Below are positions 7,454-14,322 of a stretch of DNA of 26,916 nucleotides, one piece after another. The DNA comes from a virus. The stretch's first letter is position 1. Each line of letters begins with the position of its first letter. The position numbers and the translations under genes are program-made. Location of the stretch: the IMG/VR virus record IMGVR_UViG_3300031857_001136, positions 1 to 26,916 of that record. The stretch is one strand, 5' to 3'. The notes under the pieces are model-generated. The model did no database searches and had not been told where the DNA came from. It worked only from the letters and a program-made list of their open reading frames with translations.

Positions 7454-7482
7454 TAGATGTTATACCACAGTTGAGTTATAAT
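7454..7482 (+). promoter_or_regulatory. Degenerate early-type promoter
   Basis: TATAAT (7477-7482) followed by AGATTCTAGAGG, close to the AGAATCTAGACAG downstream of the promoter at 17217. The -35 position (TAGATG, 7454-7459, 17-base spacer) is poor. It would drive the mini membrane protein at 7502 and the large acidic gene. Confidence 0.55.
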
Positions 7483-7501
7483 AGATTCTAGAGGAATAAA
7501 A

Positions 7502-7633
7502 ATGACTTTAAACGAAGGCATATATTTTATCGCCGGTATATATTTGGGTGGATGGTTAGTTCGTCCACTAGTAGATATAGTTAAGAAAATTTACCAGAAC
7601 GCTAAGGAGGCACAAAATGGTAACAATAGTTAA
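7502..7633 (+). CDS. Mini membrane protein (43 aa)
   Basis: ATG preceded by AGAGGAA; TAA at 7631-7633, overlapping the next gene by 17 bases. The peptide starts MTLNEGIYFIAGIYLGGWLV, one clear transmembrane stretch, followed by a basic tail (VKKIYQNAKEAQ). It has its own promoter-like site and SD. The SD of the next gene (AAGGAGG) lies inside its reading frame. Function unknown. Confidence 0.6.
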   Translation: MTLNEGIYFIAGIYLGGWLVRPLVDIVKKIYQNAKEAQNGNNS

Positions 7634-9116
7634 ACACGAATGGCATCAACATGATCGTCAATATGCTATTGAAATTGATGAAGCACTATTAAGTGAAATC
7701 TATCCTGACAAGGAAGAAGATGAGATTAAAGTAATACTAGATGGTATTAGTGATGGTACATATGATTATGAAGATGTTATTAATGATGCCTACGAGAATG
7801 ATGTAGAGATTGAATGGGAGTTTCAATATGATGATTGTTGGACTGACCGTAAAGGTGGATACGATGTTACCTACGAACTAGGTGATGAGTCTAGTTGGGT
7901 AATTGAGCCTGAACCGGCGCCACACACTCACAAATGCACTAAGTGTAAGTGGACTGGTTACAGTTATGATGCTGACTGGGAATGGCCAGAAGATGATGAG
8001 ACAGGAAAACTAGAAGCTAAGAAAGTATGCCCATACTGTGAGAGCGATACCTCTTTAACAGAAGCCGGTGTTGCAGACGAAGTAGCACGTAAAGAACGTG
8101 AAGCACGTTGGTCTAAGGAAGCGGCAGAGGAAGAAATTCCTTGTTTTAGTTGCGGTGCTATGCACAAAGAAAGTGAACTACCTGAAATCAAAGAGAGTGG
8201 TTACTATTGTCCTGATTGCAATGAAAGTTGGATTATGATGGAAGATCGGCCGACAGATGAAGAACCAGTTGATGAAGCTGATTTAGAAGCTGACTTGGAA
8301 GAGTTAAAACGAGAATTTGAACAACTAACAGTAGATAATCCTCCTGCTAAATGGCCATTTGAAAATTCTACATTGGAAGAAGATGAAAAAGATAGTAATC
8401 CTCCTGCACACTGGCCCACACCAAATAGTGATTTTGTAGAGACTGCTAAGTGGCCCTTTGAAAACGACACAGAAGATAACGACTCATTAAAAGAAAGTTA
8501 TCCTGAAGATAGTTACACTATTCGTATCTGGGGTCGCACACGTGAGATTGGCGTACACAAGATTAAGAAACAACAATATGATTATTGGAGTGATGAGGAT
8601 CACGAAGATGATTTAAGTGATGCTCTTAATGAGAGCTACGATTACGATGAAAATAATACTCCTAAAGCGGCACGATTTGATAGTCCTTACTATGAGTATC
8701 AGGACAAGATTTCATTCTGGGGCTTTGACCAAGATGATACTCACATGACTATTGAGAATAGTGAGGGTGAGATAATCTACGAAGGTGATTTGGAATCATT
8801 TGTTAGTGAAGCAAATGATGAAGATAGTTATTATGATGCTGTAGAAGAACAAGAAGAACTATATCCACATTACTTAGGTAAAGGTTATTGGTTGTATTGG
8901 ACTCAAGGTGGTAAAGGCAGTTGTATTCAAACAACTATTGAGGGTGTGTTTGAGCCTAAGAAACTTAAAGTGTTGAACTGGGATGTTGAAGGTACTAGTG
9001 TTGTTACACGGTTAGTTTATAATGGTGTAGAACTTAATGACGAGGGTATGGATAGTGAACATGATAACTGGCGTGGCCAGTGGAGTACATTTAGTGTACA
9101 CCACAACACAAAATAA
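7617..9116 (+). CDS. Very acidic phage protein with two zinc ribbons and WPF repeats (499 aa)
   Basis: A near-perfect SD (AAGGAGG) precedes the ATG, suggesting strong translation. Two CxxC...CxxC zinc ribbons are visible: Cys107/110 with Cys138/141, and Cys176/179 with Cys198/201. A Glu/Asp-rich helix (about 210-238) leads into three short repeats containing AKWPF, AHWPT and AKWPF (about 242-285). The C-terminal third is beta-rich with many Tyr and Trp (KISFWGFDQDD, GKGYWLYWTQGG) and extremely acidic. No enzyme motif is seen. Zinc ribbons plus an acidic surface could mean a nucleic-acid mimic or transcription-factor-like protein; that is speculation. Confidence 0.82.
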   Translation: MVTIVKHEWHQHDRQYAIEIDEALLSEIYPDKEEDEIKVILDGISDGTYDYEDVINDAYENDVEIEWEFQYDDCWTDRKGGYDVTYELGDESSWVIEPEPAPHTHKCTKCKWTGYSYDADWEWPEDDETGKLEAKKVCPYCESDTSLTEAGVADEVARKEREARWSKEAAEEEIPCFSCGAMHKESELPEIKESGYYCPDCNESWIMMEDRPTDEEPVDEADLEADLEELKREFEQLTVDNPPAKWPFENSTLEEDEKDSNPPAHWPTPNSDFVETAKWPFENDTEDNDSLKESYPEDSYTIRIWGRTREIGVHKIKKQQYDYWSDEDHEDDLSDALNESYDYDENNTPKAARFDSPYYEYQDKISFWGFDQDDTHMTIENSEGEIIYEGDLESFVSEANDEDSYYDAVEEQEELYPHYLGKGYWLYWTQGGKGSCIQTTIEGVFEPKKLKVLNWDVEGTSVVTRLVYNGVELNDEGMDSEHDNWRGQWSTFSVHHNTK

Positions 9117-9118
9117 TT

Positions 9119-9343
9119 ATGACACATGATTTAGTAGGTAAGAAGTATACGTTTGATGATGGTAATGTCATTGAAGTAATTCAAGTCAAAGAACGTAATA
9201 TCAATGAAGACGGTGCTGTGTTATATGTTACATATTACATATATCAAGGTAGAAGCCTTCCTAGAAAACTAGTAATGCATATGCCCGAGTTTGTTAACAC
9301 ATACGGGCACTTGTTTGGTTATCCCAATGAATACAATCAGTAG
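9119..9343 (+). CDS. Small conserved T4-like phage protein (74 aa)
   Basis: Starts two bases after the previous stop. KKYTFDDGNVIEVIQVKERN and LPRKLVMHMPEFVNTYGHLF give a small beta-plus-helix protein that I associate with T4-like aquatic phages; no known function. Confidence 0.75.
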   Translation: MTHDLVGKKYTFDDGNVIEVIQVKERNINEDGAVLYVTYYIYQGRSLPRKLVMHMPEFVNTYGHLFGYPNEYNQ

Positions 9344-9354
9344 ACATATTTTAG

Positions 9355-9362
9355 ATAAATAC
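9355..9362 (+). promoter_or_regulatory. T4-late-promoter-like ATAAATAC
   Basis: ATAAATACTA matches the core of the T4 late promoter consensus (TATAAATACTATT, from memory). It is only 4 bases from the ATG at 9367, so use as a promoter would give an almost leaderless message. Confidence 0.3.
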
Positions 9363-9366
9363 TAGG

Positions 9367-10857
9367 ATGTATAAAAAATATTTGTCCCTATCTTCCCTAA
9401 CACTGTTAGTAGCACTAGCATTAAGTACAGTAGCAGCCTACTATAGTATTATTGGTTTAACTGCTATCTTTGCTGGTGCGGTTATTCCTGTTATTATAAT
9501 GGGAGGTATACTAGAAATAGGCAAGATTACTACTACGGTATGGTTACGAAAATATTGGAATCGTTGTGGCTTCCTACTTAAACTCTATCTTGTACCTGCT
9601 GTTATTGCATTAGCATTACTTACTAGCATGGGTATATTTGGCTTCCTAAGTAAAGCACATATGGATCAAGGAATTACAACAGGGGATATACAAGCCAAAA
9701 TTGCAATCTACGATGAGAAGATTAAAGTATCACAGGACACTATAGATGTTAATCGCAAAGCACTTAAACAACTTGATGAGGCAGTGGACCAAGTTATGGG
9801 CCGCTCGACTTCAGAAGCGGGTGCAGATAAAGCCGTTGCTATACGCAAAACTCAAGCAAAGGAAAGGACTAGACTCCTTACGGAAATTGCGTCCGAACAG
9901 AAAACAATTACTAGAATACGAGAAGAACGAGCGCCCATTGCGGCTGAAGTACGCAAGGTCGAAGCGGAAGTTGGCCCTATCAAATACATTGCCGCATTGA
10001 TTTACGGAGACAATGCCGACAATAATATGTTAGAGTCGGCCGTACGTTGGGTTATTATTTTACTTGTAATTGTATTTGACCCACTTGCTATCGCTTTAGT
10101 ATTAGCTGCCAATGCAAGTAGAGAATGGGATAAAGAGGAGGGTGACAGCCCTCTAGGGACCGAAACACCAACGACTCCCACTGTCACTGAACCAGCATAT
10201 GAGCCTGATGATGGGCCTTTAACAGAAGAACAAATTGAAGAAATACAAAATTCTGCGGAACCACCTATAGGAGAGGTAGTAACTAAAGACGAATTGTTTC
10301 CTGAAGAATCTGTCTTAGACAAACATCCTTACCTAGCCAAACCGTTTGTTCATTTTGAAAATCTAGAACCTATTGTAGGAAAAAAAGAACCTGAACCAAA
10401 GAAATTTGACATAGATAATATAACAGTTGATTCTACTGAGATAATTGTTGCTACTATAAAAGAACCTGATATTGTGACAACTGAATATTCAGTTACAGGA
10501 GATTACATCGAAGTTGAAGGTAAACAGATGCACAAAAGGATAGCAGGAGACTTATATCCCGACATGTTAAAAATTGTAGTAGATGGTGAGAATTCAATTA
10601 GTGTTAATTTTGGTACTGCATTCCCTAAATATGCAAAGCGAGGTGACCTGTTTACCCGTGTAGATTCATTACCAAATCGTGTATACAAATTTGACGGATC
10701 ACGTTGGTTAGAAGTTAACAAAGAAAATAGCATATCATATCTGACACAAACTAAGTATGTTGAATATCTTATCAACAAAATTGCAACAGGTGAATATGAT
10801 CCTGAGTTATTAACTGACGCAGAAAATCAAGCCATCACAGAATTCATAAAAAAATAA
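9367..10857 (+). CDS. Multi-pass membrane protein with long coiled coil (496 aa)
   Basis: Transmembrane segments are visible at about 8-27, 29-50 and 72-94, then a charged coiled coil (about 105-205) with a heptad-like run of E, K, R and I, then a further membrane segment at about 224-248 (WVIILLVIVFDPLAIALVL). The remaining C-terminal half is soluble: an acidic Pro/Thr linker (260-330), then a mixed beta region ending FIKK. The coiled coil lies between membrane segments three and four, so it is probably exposed on one side of the membrane as a spacer or oligomerisation rod. There is no SD (AGG abuts the ATG). Role unknown; an inner-membrane remodelling or superinfection protein are options. 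Confidence 0.82.
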   Translation: MYKKYLSLSSLTLLVALALSTVAAYYSIIGLTAIFAGAVIPVIIMGGILEIGKITTTVWLRKYWNRCGFLLKLYLVPAVIALALLTSMGIFGFLSKAHMDQGITTGDIQAKIAIYDEKIKVSQDTIDVNRKALKQLDEAVDQVMGRSTSEAGADKAVAIRKTQAKERTRLLTEIASEQKTITRIREERAPIAAEVRKVEAEVGPIKYIAALIYGDNADNNMLESAVRWVIILLVIVFDPLAIALVLAANASREWDKEEGDSPLGTETPTTPTVTEPAYEPDDGPLTEEQIEEIQNSAEPPIGEVVTKDELFPEESVLDKHPYLAKPFVHFENLEPIVGKKEPEPKKFDIDNITVDSTEIIVATIKEPDIVTTEYSVTGDYIEVEGKQMHKRIAGDLYPDMLKIVVDGENSISVNFGTAFPKYAKRGDLFTRVDSLPNRVYKFDGSRWLEVNKENSISYLTQTKYVEYLINKIATGEYDPELLTDAENQAITEFIKK

Positions 10858-10900
10858 CACATGATATACTTTGATAAGTATTTCATATCTACCTTAAATA

Positions 10901-12100
10901 ATGACAGAAGAAACCAAATTAAAACATTGTAGCTTTTGCGGCAACAGTAAAGAAGCAGTTAAAAAATTAGTTGTAGGTGAGAATGTAGCTATATGTAGTG
11001 ATTGTGTAGAGCTATGTCAAGACCTTATTGCTGATGAAGTAGGCGACACCAAAGAAGAATTACAACCCGAATATGATGCTGAAACTATTAAAAAGTTTTT
11101 AGATGAGCATGTTATTGGGCAAGATTCAGCTAAGATGGTTATGAGTGTTGCTATTGCAAATCACTATAAACGTATTACTAATCCTCCAAAGAACTTAGAG
11201 ATTCAAAAGGGAAATGTTCTTATAGTAGGACCTACGGGTTCAGGTAAAACATTATTAGCTAAAACAGCTGCCAAGTATCTAAACGTCCCTTTCATAGTAG
11301 CTGACGCAACTAGCTTAACAGAAGCAGGTTATGTCGGTGATGATGTAGAATCAATGATTAGTATGCTATTGAATGCCGCCGGTGGTGACAAAGACTTAGC
11401 AGAACGTGGAATCGTATTTGTTGATGAAATTGACAAGATTGCACGTAAGGGTGAAAGTACTAGTATTACCCGTGACGTATCCGGAGAGGGAGTTCAACAA
11501 GCATTACTAAAGTTAGTTGAAGGTACTGTATGTCGTATTCCTAATAGTGGTGGAAGAAAACATCCTGGATCTGATATGTCTGAGATTAATACTAAAAATA
11601 TCTTATTCATTGCAGGTGGTGCGTTTGTTGGATTAAAAGAACTTATCACCAATCGTGTTAATGGTACAAGCATTGGATTTAATGCTAGTGTTAAAGACAC
11701 TAGAATTGAAGGTGACATGCGTGATGTTCGCCCGGATGATTTAACTAAATTTGGTATGATTCCTGAATTTATTGGACGTTTTACTACTACTGTCAGCATT
11801 GACAATCTTAATAAAGAACAATTAATAAGGGTCTTAACTGACGTTAAGAACAATTACATTAGCCAATATAAATATCTATTTGAGTTAGATAATATTACAC
11901 TAGAATTTACTGACAATGCGTTGGATCAAATTGCAGAAAACACTATCTCTCTTAAAACAGGGGCACGTGGACTTCATACTGAGATTGAAAGAGTATTGAT
12001 GCCACATATGTTTAAAGTAAGAACGTATGCTAAAAACGGGATTAAAACACTAAATATAGATAGAGTTGATGTAATTACACCAAAACCATTGTATGAGTAA
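10901..12100 (+). CDS. clpX: ClpX, ATPase subunit of the ClpXP protease
   Basis: AAA+ unfoldase that recognises tagged substrates and feeds them to ClpP. The N-terminal zinc-binding domain has Cys10/Cys13 and Cys32/Cys35. Walker A GPTGSGKT (110-117), pore-1 loop GYVG (143-146), Walker B IVFVDEID (171-178), RKH loop GRKHP (218-222), arginine-finger region PEFIGRF (288-294) and sensor-2 GARGL (354-358) are all intact. The IGF loop that docks on ClpP is present at 258-260. Length 399 aa against 424 in E. coli. No SD precedes the ATG; TTAAATA abuts it. It overlaps rpsU by 8 bases. Every catalytic element is present, so it should be active with the phage or host ClpP. Confidence 0.97.
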   Translation: MTEETKLKHCSFCGNSKEAVKKLVVGENVAICSDCVELCQDLIADEVGDTKEELQPEYDAETIKKFLDEHVIGQDSAKMVMSVAIANHYKRITNPPKNLEIQKGNVLIVGPTGSGKTLLAKTAAKYLNVPFIVADATSLTEAGYVGDDVESMISMLLNAAGGDKDLAERGIVFVDEIDKIARKGESTSITRDVSGEGVQQALLKLVEGTVCRIPNSGGRKHPGSDMSEINTKNILFIAGGAFVGLKELITNRVNGTSIGFNASVKDTRIEGDMRDVRPDDLTKFGMIPEFIGRFTTTVSIDNLNKEQLIRVLTDVKNNYISQYKYLFELDNITLEFTDNALDQIAENTISLKTGARGLHTEIERVLMPHMFKVRTYAKNGIKTLNIDRVDVITPKPLYE

Positions 12101-12314
12101 AAAAGGCAGACGAATTTTTGTTACAGACGGAAATGTAGATAAAGCTCTACGCAAGTTTAAGAAAAAGATAACCGAATTAGGTTTACTTCAAGAAGTCCGT
12201 GACCGCCAAGAATTTGTCAAACCTACTGTCAAACGTAAAATAGCAAAAAGCCAAGCTGTTCGCAGGTGGAAAAAGCACTTGCGTGACCAATCATTACCAC
12301 CAAAACAGTTTTAA
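12093..12314 (+). CDS. rpsU: Ribosomal protein bS21 homologue
   Basis: A 73-aa, strongly basic protein. NVDKALRKFKKKITELGLL, EVRDRQEFVKPTVKRKIAK and QAVRRWKKHL align along the length of bacterial bS21 (E. coli equivalents: VALRRFKRSCEKAG, EVRRREFYEKPTTERKRAK, AVKRHAKKL). bS21 sits near the anti-Shine-Dalgarno region of the 30S subunit and affects initiation; phage copies are known in aquatic phages and may favour phage mRNAs. The start overlaps the clpX end by 8 bases, so translation is coupled. The N-terminal MSKKGRRIFVTDG is longer and more basic than in E. coli. Confidence 0.9.
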   Translation: MSKKGRRIFVTDGNVDKALRKFKKKITELGLLQEVRDRQEFVKPTVKRKIAKSQAVRRWKKHLRDQSLPPKQF

Positions 12315-12315
12315 C

Positions 12316-12323
12316 CTAAATAC
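12316..12323 (+). promoter_or_regulatory. T4-late-like CTAAATAC
   Basis: CTAAATACTAT just after the rpsU stop resembles the T4 late -10 consensus. It lies about 95 bases upstream of hsp20. Low confidence, because the motif is short and AT-rich. Confidence 0.3.
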
Positions 12324-12343
12324 TATATTTTTTTACGTATTTG

Positions 12344-12352
12344 TGTTATAAT
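12344..12352 (+). promoter_or_regulatory. Extended -10 promoter for hsp20
   Basis: TGTTATAAT is an extended -10 element (TGn plus TATAAT) with no good -35. ATAAATAC (12351-12358) overlaps it, so it could instead be read as a late-type site. Either reading starts the message at about 12359-12363, directly before a stem-loop. Confidence 0.5.
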
Positions 12353-12362
12353 AAATACATAT

Positions 12363-12388
12363 TGTAGATGCCGATGGTCGGGTCTACA
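12363..12388 (+). promoter_or_regulatory. 5'-leader stem-loop upstream of hsp20
   Basis: TGTAGA (12363-12368) pairs with TCTACA (12383-12388), with an inner CCG/CGG helix. It begins within a few bases of the predicted transcript start, 30 bases before the SD. Confidence 0.5.
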
Positions 12389-12418
12389 CATAGTCATCTT
12401 GCTTAATAGGAGAAAAAC

Positions 12419-12856
12419 ATGACAAAAACTTTAACCCTTCGTTCCCTCGACATTCCGTCAATTCACAAATTTGGTATCGGTTTCGATAATATGTTTGATG
12501 AACTAATGCGAATTAACAATCAACAATCACTTAACTATCCCCCATACAACATTATAAAAACATCAGAAGATACCTTTTATATTGAAGTAGCAGTGGCTGG
12601 TTTCGGTGAAGGTGAAGTTGAAATTAACATTGACAATCAAGTGTTAGTTATCAAAGGTAAAAAAGAAGCAGAAATTATTGCTGAATATTTACATCAAGGG
12701 ATCAGTAACAGGGACTTCATGCGTGAATTTACTTTAGCAGAACATGTTGAAGTAGTTAATGCTGTCAATATGAATGGTATTCTTACTATCTATTTGGAGC
12801 GCAAACTCCCTGAAGAAAAGAAACCCAAGTCTATTGCAATTTCTTACACTAAATAA
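12419..12856 (+). CDS. hsp20: Hsp20 / IbpA-type small heat-shock protein
   Basis: ATP-independent chaperone that holds unfolding proteins. The alpha-crystallin domain spans about residues 40-130: YNIIKTSEDTFYIEVAVAGF, VEINIDNQVLVIKGKK, EYLHQGISNRDFMREFTLAE, then NGILTIYLER. The C-terminal tail carries KSIAI, an I-x-I-type oligomerisation motif. Length 145 aa is typical of IbpA (137 aa). SD TAGGAGA lies 7 bases before the ATG. Hsp20 genes are common in T4-like cyanophages, so this is family-typical, but here it sits between the bS21 and ClpS genes. Confidence 0.95.
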   Translation: MTKTLTLRSLDIPSIHKFGIGFDNMFDELMRINNQQSLNYPPYNIIKTSEDTFYIEVAVAGFGEGEVEINIDNQVLVIKGKKEAEIIAEYLHQGISNRDFMREFTLAEHVEVVNAVNMNGILTIYLERKLPEEKKPKSIAISYTK

Positions 12857-12862
12857 TATAAT
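12834..12862 (+). promoter_or_regulatory. Sigma70-type promoter for clpS
   Basis: TTGCAA (12834-12839), 17-base spacer, TATAAT (12857-12862). It spans the end of hsp20. A 6-bp inverted repeat ACACTA/TAGTGT (12846-12867) overlaps the -10 region. Confidence 0.6.
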
Positions 12863-12880
12863 AGTGTTTCGTTAAATAAA

Positions 12881-12904
12881 AGTGTGCGAGGAAACTTGCA
12901 CACT
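12881..12904 (+). promoter_or_regulatory. 10-bp stem-loop with GAAA tetraloop in the clpS leader
   Basis: AGTGTGCGAG (12881-12890), loop GAAA (12891-12894), CTTGCACACT (12895-12904); nine Watson-Crick pairs and one G-T. The loop is a GNRA type. No T-run follows, so it is not a terminator. It ends 17 bases before the clpS ATG. Confidence 0.8.
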
Positions 12905-12921
12905 ACTTCAAGGTATAAATC

Positions 12922-13227
12922 ATGGCACAGACCGAATCAAAAATTAAAATTAAACCTAATCTTAAATTACCAGAACCATCTATGTTCAAGGTAATTTATA
13001 TGAATGATGAACATACTAGTATGGATTTCGTAGTGCGTAGTTTAGTAGATCATTTCGGTCACAATACTGATACTGCCGCACATATTACTACAGGTATACA
13101 TGAGCAGGGCAGTGCTGTCGTAGCAGTTCTACCGTATGAAATTGCAGAACAAAAGGGTATTGAGGTAACACTTGATGCACGTAACGAGGGATTTCCGTTA
13201 CAAGTAAAGATTGAGCCAGAAGTTTAA
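12922..13227 (+). CDS. clpS: ClpS, N-degron adaptor
   Basis: Adaptor that delivers N-end-rule substrates, in bacteria to ClpA(P). The conserved core begins FKVIYMNDEHTSMDFVV (22-38) and contains the N-degron pocket residues Asn28, Asp29 and Met34; His60 in GIHEQG is the matching pocket histidine (E. coli Asn34, Asp35, Met40, His66). PYEIAEQKG (71-79) and the C-terminal FPLQVKIEP strand complete the fold. Length 101 aa against 106 in E. coli. The 21-residue N-terminal extension, which acts on the ATPase in E. coli, is Lys/Pro-rich here. No ClpA gene is in the window. SD is weak (AAGG, 8 bases before the ATG). Confidence 0.93.
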   Translation: MAQTESKIKIKPNLKLPEPSMFKVIYMNDEHTSMDFVVRSLVDHFGHNTDTAAHITTGIHEQGSAVVAVLPYEIAEQKGIEVTLDARNEGFPLQVKIEPEV

Positions 13228-13233
13228 ACTTCT
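13218..13233. repeat. Perfect 16-bp palindrome at a tail-to-tail gene junction
   Basis: AGAAGTTTAAACTTCT contains the stop codons of clpS (+, 13225-13227) and the minus-strand gene (13224-13226), overlapping at TTTAAA. No T-tract; it may form a hairpin in both transcripts. Confidence 0.7.
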
Positions 13234-13919
13234 ATTTCTATTCGTTTTGGCCAATATGGATTTTTGTTAAAACAAGCGTTATTAACATAGTTGATACCGT
13301 TAATATTGGTATCAACCATTTTGTTTGAGTTACCATATATCCAAGTAACTATCTTGTTTTCTGTATCATTAATTAGAGCAGAGTTCAATCCAACGTAATC
13401 AGGTAAATTAGGTTCTTCCCCGTAGAATAAGTCAGCACAGGGAACACAACTAGACACAATTACAATCTTTTTTACATCCACGTGTAATTGCAATTTTTCT
13501 ATAGTTGTGTGTAGATAGTCTTGATCACCGTGTGAGTGATACCCAAGACGTATTTCATCGTCGGGATCTATCGGGGTATAGTTGCCATACCAACCGTTAA
13601 CTGCAACTAATGCTATACCATCTACGATAACAACATTGTTATGAAGATATACAACATTTTTTATTTTACTGGCTATCTTAGCTATTTGGTCTATCCTAGA
13701 TGCTTGTAACATTAATGACCCTATCTCCATAGAACCGTCAATGAAGAATACTCCATGATACTGGGCACTTAAATGTTCTAAAGTTTCTTCTAAAACTTTA
13801 AAATCATCGGTTATATTGCCTGCTACAATACAAAATAAACTAGTTGGTTTTCCTTCCCAATCTAGTTTATATTTGTAAGATAGTTCTAGGTCGCTAATTA
13901 TATCGAAACCTACCACCAT
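13224..13919 (-). CDS. Pseudo-metallophosphoesterase (calcineurin-like fold, metal ligands lost)
   Basis: The 231-aa protein follows the order of the intact metallophosphoesterase at 18780, but each metal-site motif is altered. SDLHLE becomes SDLELS (8-13), SGD becomes AGN (33-35), GNHE becomes GSME (62-65), HHAPS becomes SCVPC (157-161) and HGHMH becomes YGNSN (195-199). Structural segments are kept: NVVYLHNNVVIVDGIALVAV then NGWYGN, KIVIVSS, VTWIYGN. Thus the fold is probably retained while two-metal catalysis is lost, suggesting a binding or regulatory role. Expressed from the minus strand downstream of the Lys/Pro/Ala protein; no SD is visible and AATAAAC precedes the ATG. Identification rests on alignment by eye. 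Confidence 0.75.
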   Translation of the reverse strand: MVVGFDIISDLELSYKYKLDWEGKPTSLFCIVAGNITDDFKVLEETLEHLSAQYHGVFFIDGSMEIGSLMLQASRIDQIAKIASKIKNVVYLHNNVVIVDGIALVAVNGWYGNYTPIDPDDEIRLGYHSHGDQDYLHTTIEKLQLHVDVKKIVIVSSCVPCADLFYGEEPNLPDYVGLNSALINDTENKIVTWIYGNSNKMVDTNINGINYVNNACFNKNPYWPKRIEIEV

Positions 13920-13927
13920 GCAGTTTA

Positions 13928-14248
13928 TTACTGGGTAGCTTTTGGTGCTTTGGGTTTTGCTGGGGCTTTTTTAGCAACAGCTGGGGCTTTTGGCTTTGCT
14001 GGGGCTTTTGGCTTTGCTGGGGCTTTTGGCTTTTTAGATATCGGTGCTTGCTCAACTACCCCTGCAGGTACTACAGCTTCTGGAACAACTACAACGGTTT
14101 CAACAGCTGGTGCAGAATTGACAACCAAAGGAATTGGTGTAGTAGCTGCCGGCTCCGGTACTTTGTACGGGGCTGACACGTTTGCCTCAGTTGTTTCTAC
14201 AGGTTTGGCTTCGGGAACACCAAATAATTTTTTCAAAAAGTTTAACAT
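13928..14248 (-). CDS. Basic Lys/Pro/Ala-tailed protein (106 aa)
   Basis: I chose the ATG at 14248 because AAGGAGAAAATTATG gives an excellent SD; an in-frame ATG at 14266 lies before the SD. The N-terminus MLNFLKKLFGVPEAKP is a short amphipathic basic helix. The middle is Pro/Val/Thr-rich and uncharged, and the last 35 residues are repeats of PKAPAK, like histone-H1-type or bacterial nucleoid-protein tails. Electrostatic DNA or membrane binding is likely; the exact role is unknown. The repeats are encoded by perfect 18-bp tandem units. TAAATA just upstream of the SD could be part of a late promoter. Confidence 0.8.
   Translation of the reverse strand: MLNFLKKLFGVPEAKPVETTEANVSAPYKVPEPAATTPIPLVVNSAPAVETVVVVPEAVVPAGVVEQAPISKKPKAPAKPKAPAKPKAPAVAKKAPAKPKAPKATQ
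13980..14033. repeat. Three perfect 18-bp tandem repeats
   Basis: Unit GCTGGGGCTTTTGGCTTT at 13980-13997, 13998-14015 and 14016-14033. On the minus strand each encodes KPKAPA-type hexapeptides of the basic tail. Copy number could change by slippage. Confidence 0.95.
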
Positions 14249-14307
14249 AATTTTCTCCTTATACATCTATTTACTCTAGGAAAACCATAAAGATAAAATT
14301 TATAATC

Positions 14308-14315
14308 ATAAATAC
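14308..14315 (+). promoter_or_regulatory. T4-late-promoter-like ATAAATAC
   Basis: ATAAATAC ends 7 bases before the ATG at 14323, which has no SD. As at 9355, use as a late promoter would give a nearly leaderless message. Confidence 0.3.
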
Positions 14316-14322
14316 AAGTACT

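Noticed and set aside
10002-10322. Minus-strand ORF opposite the membrane/coiled-coil gene
   Set aside because: Low-complexity Ser-rich shadow of an Asp/Glu-rich coding strand, no SD; the same applies to minus frames opposite 7617-9116.
12846-12867. Terminator after hsp20 (ACACTA/TAGTGT)
   Set aside because: Short AT-rich stem with a 10-base loop and no T-tract; it overlaps a better-supported -10 box.
13980-14033. CRISPR-like array
   Set aside because: The repeats are contiguous 18-bp coding units without spacers; no CRISPR array is seen in the window.
14249-14266. Upstream ATG (14266, minus) for the Lys/Pro/Ala protein
   Set aside because: The strong SD lies after this ATG and correctly serves the ATG at 14248.
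13950-14279. Plus-strand ORF rich in Gly/Ala/Phe
   Set aside because: It is the antisense of the Lys/Pro/Ala gene; its repeats mirror the 18-bp units, and it lacks an SD, while the minus frame has an excellent SD.
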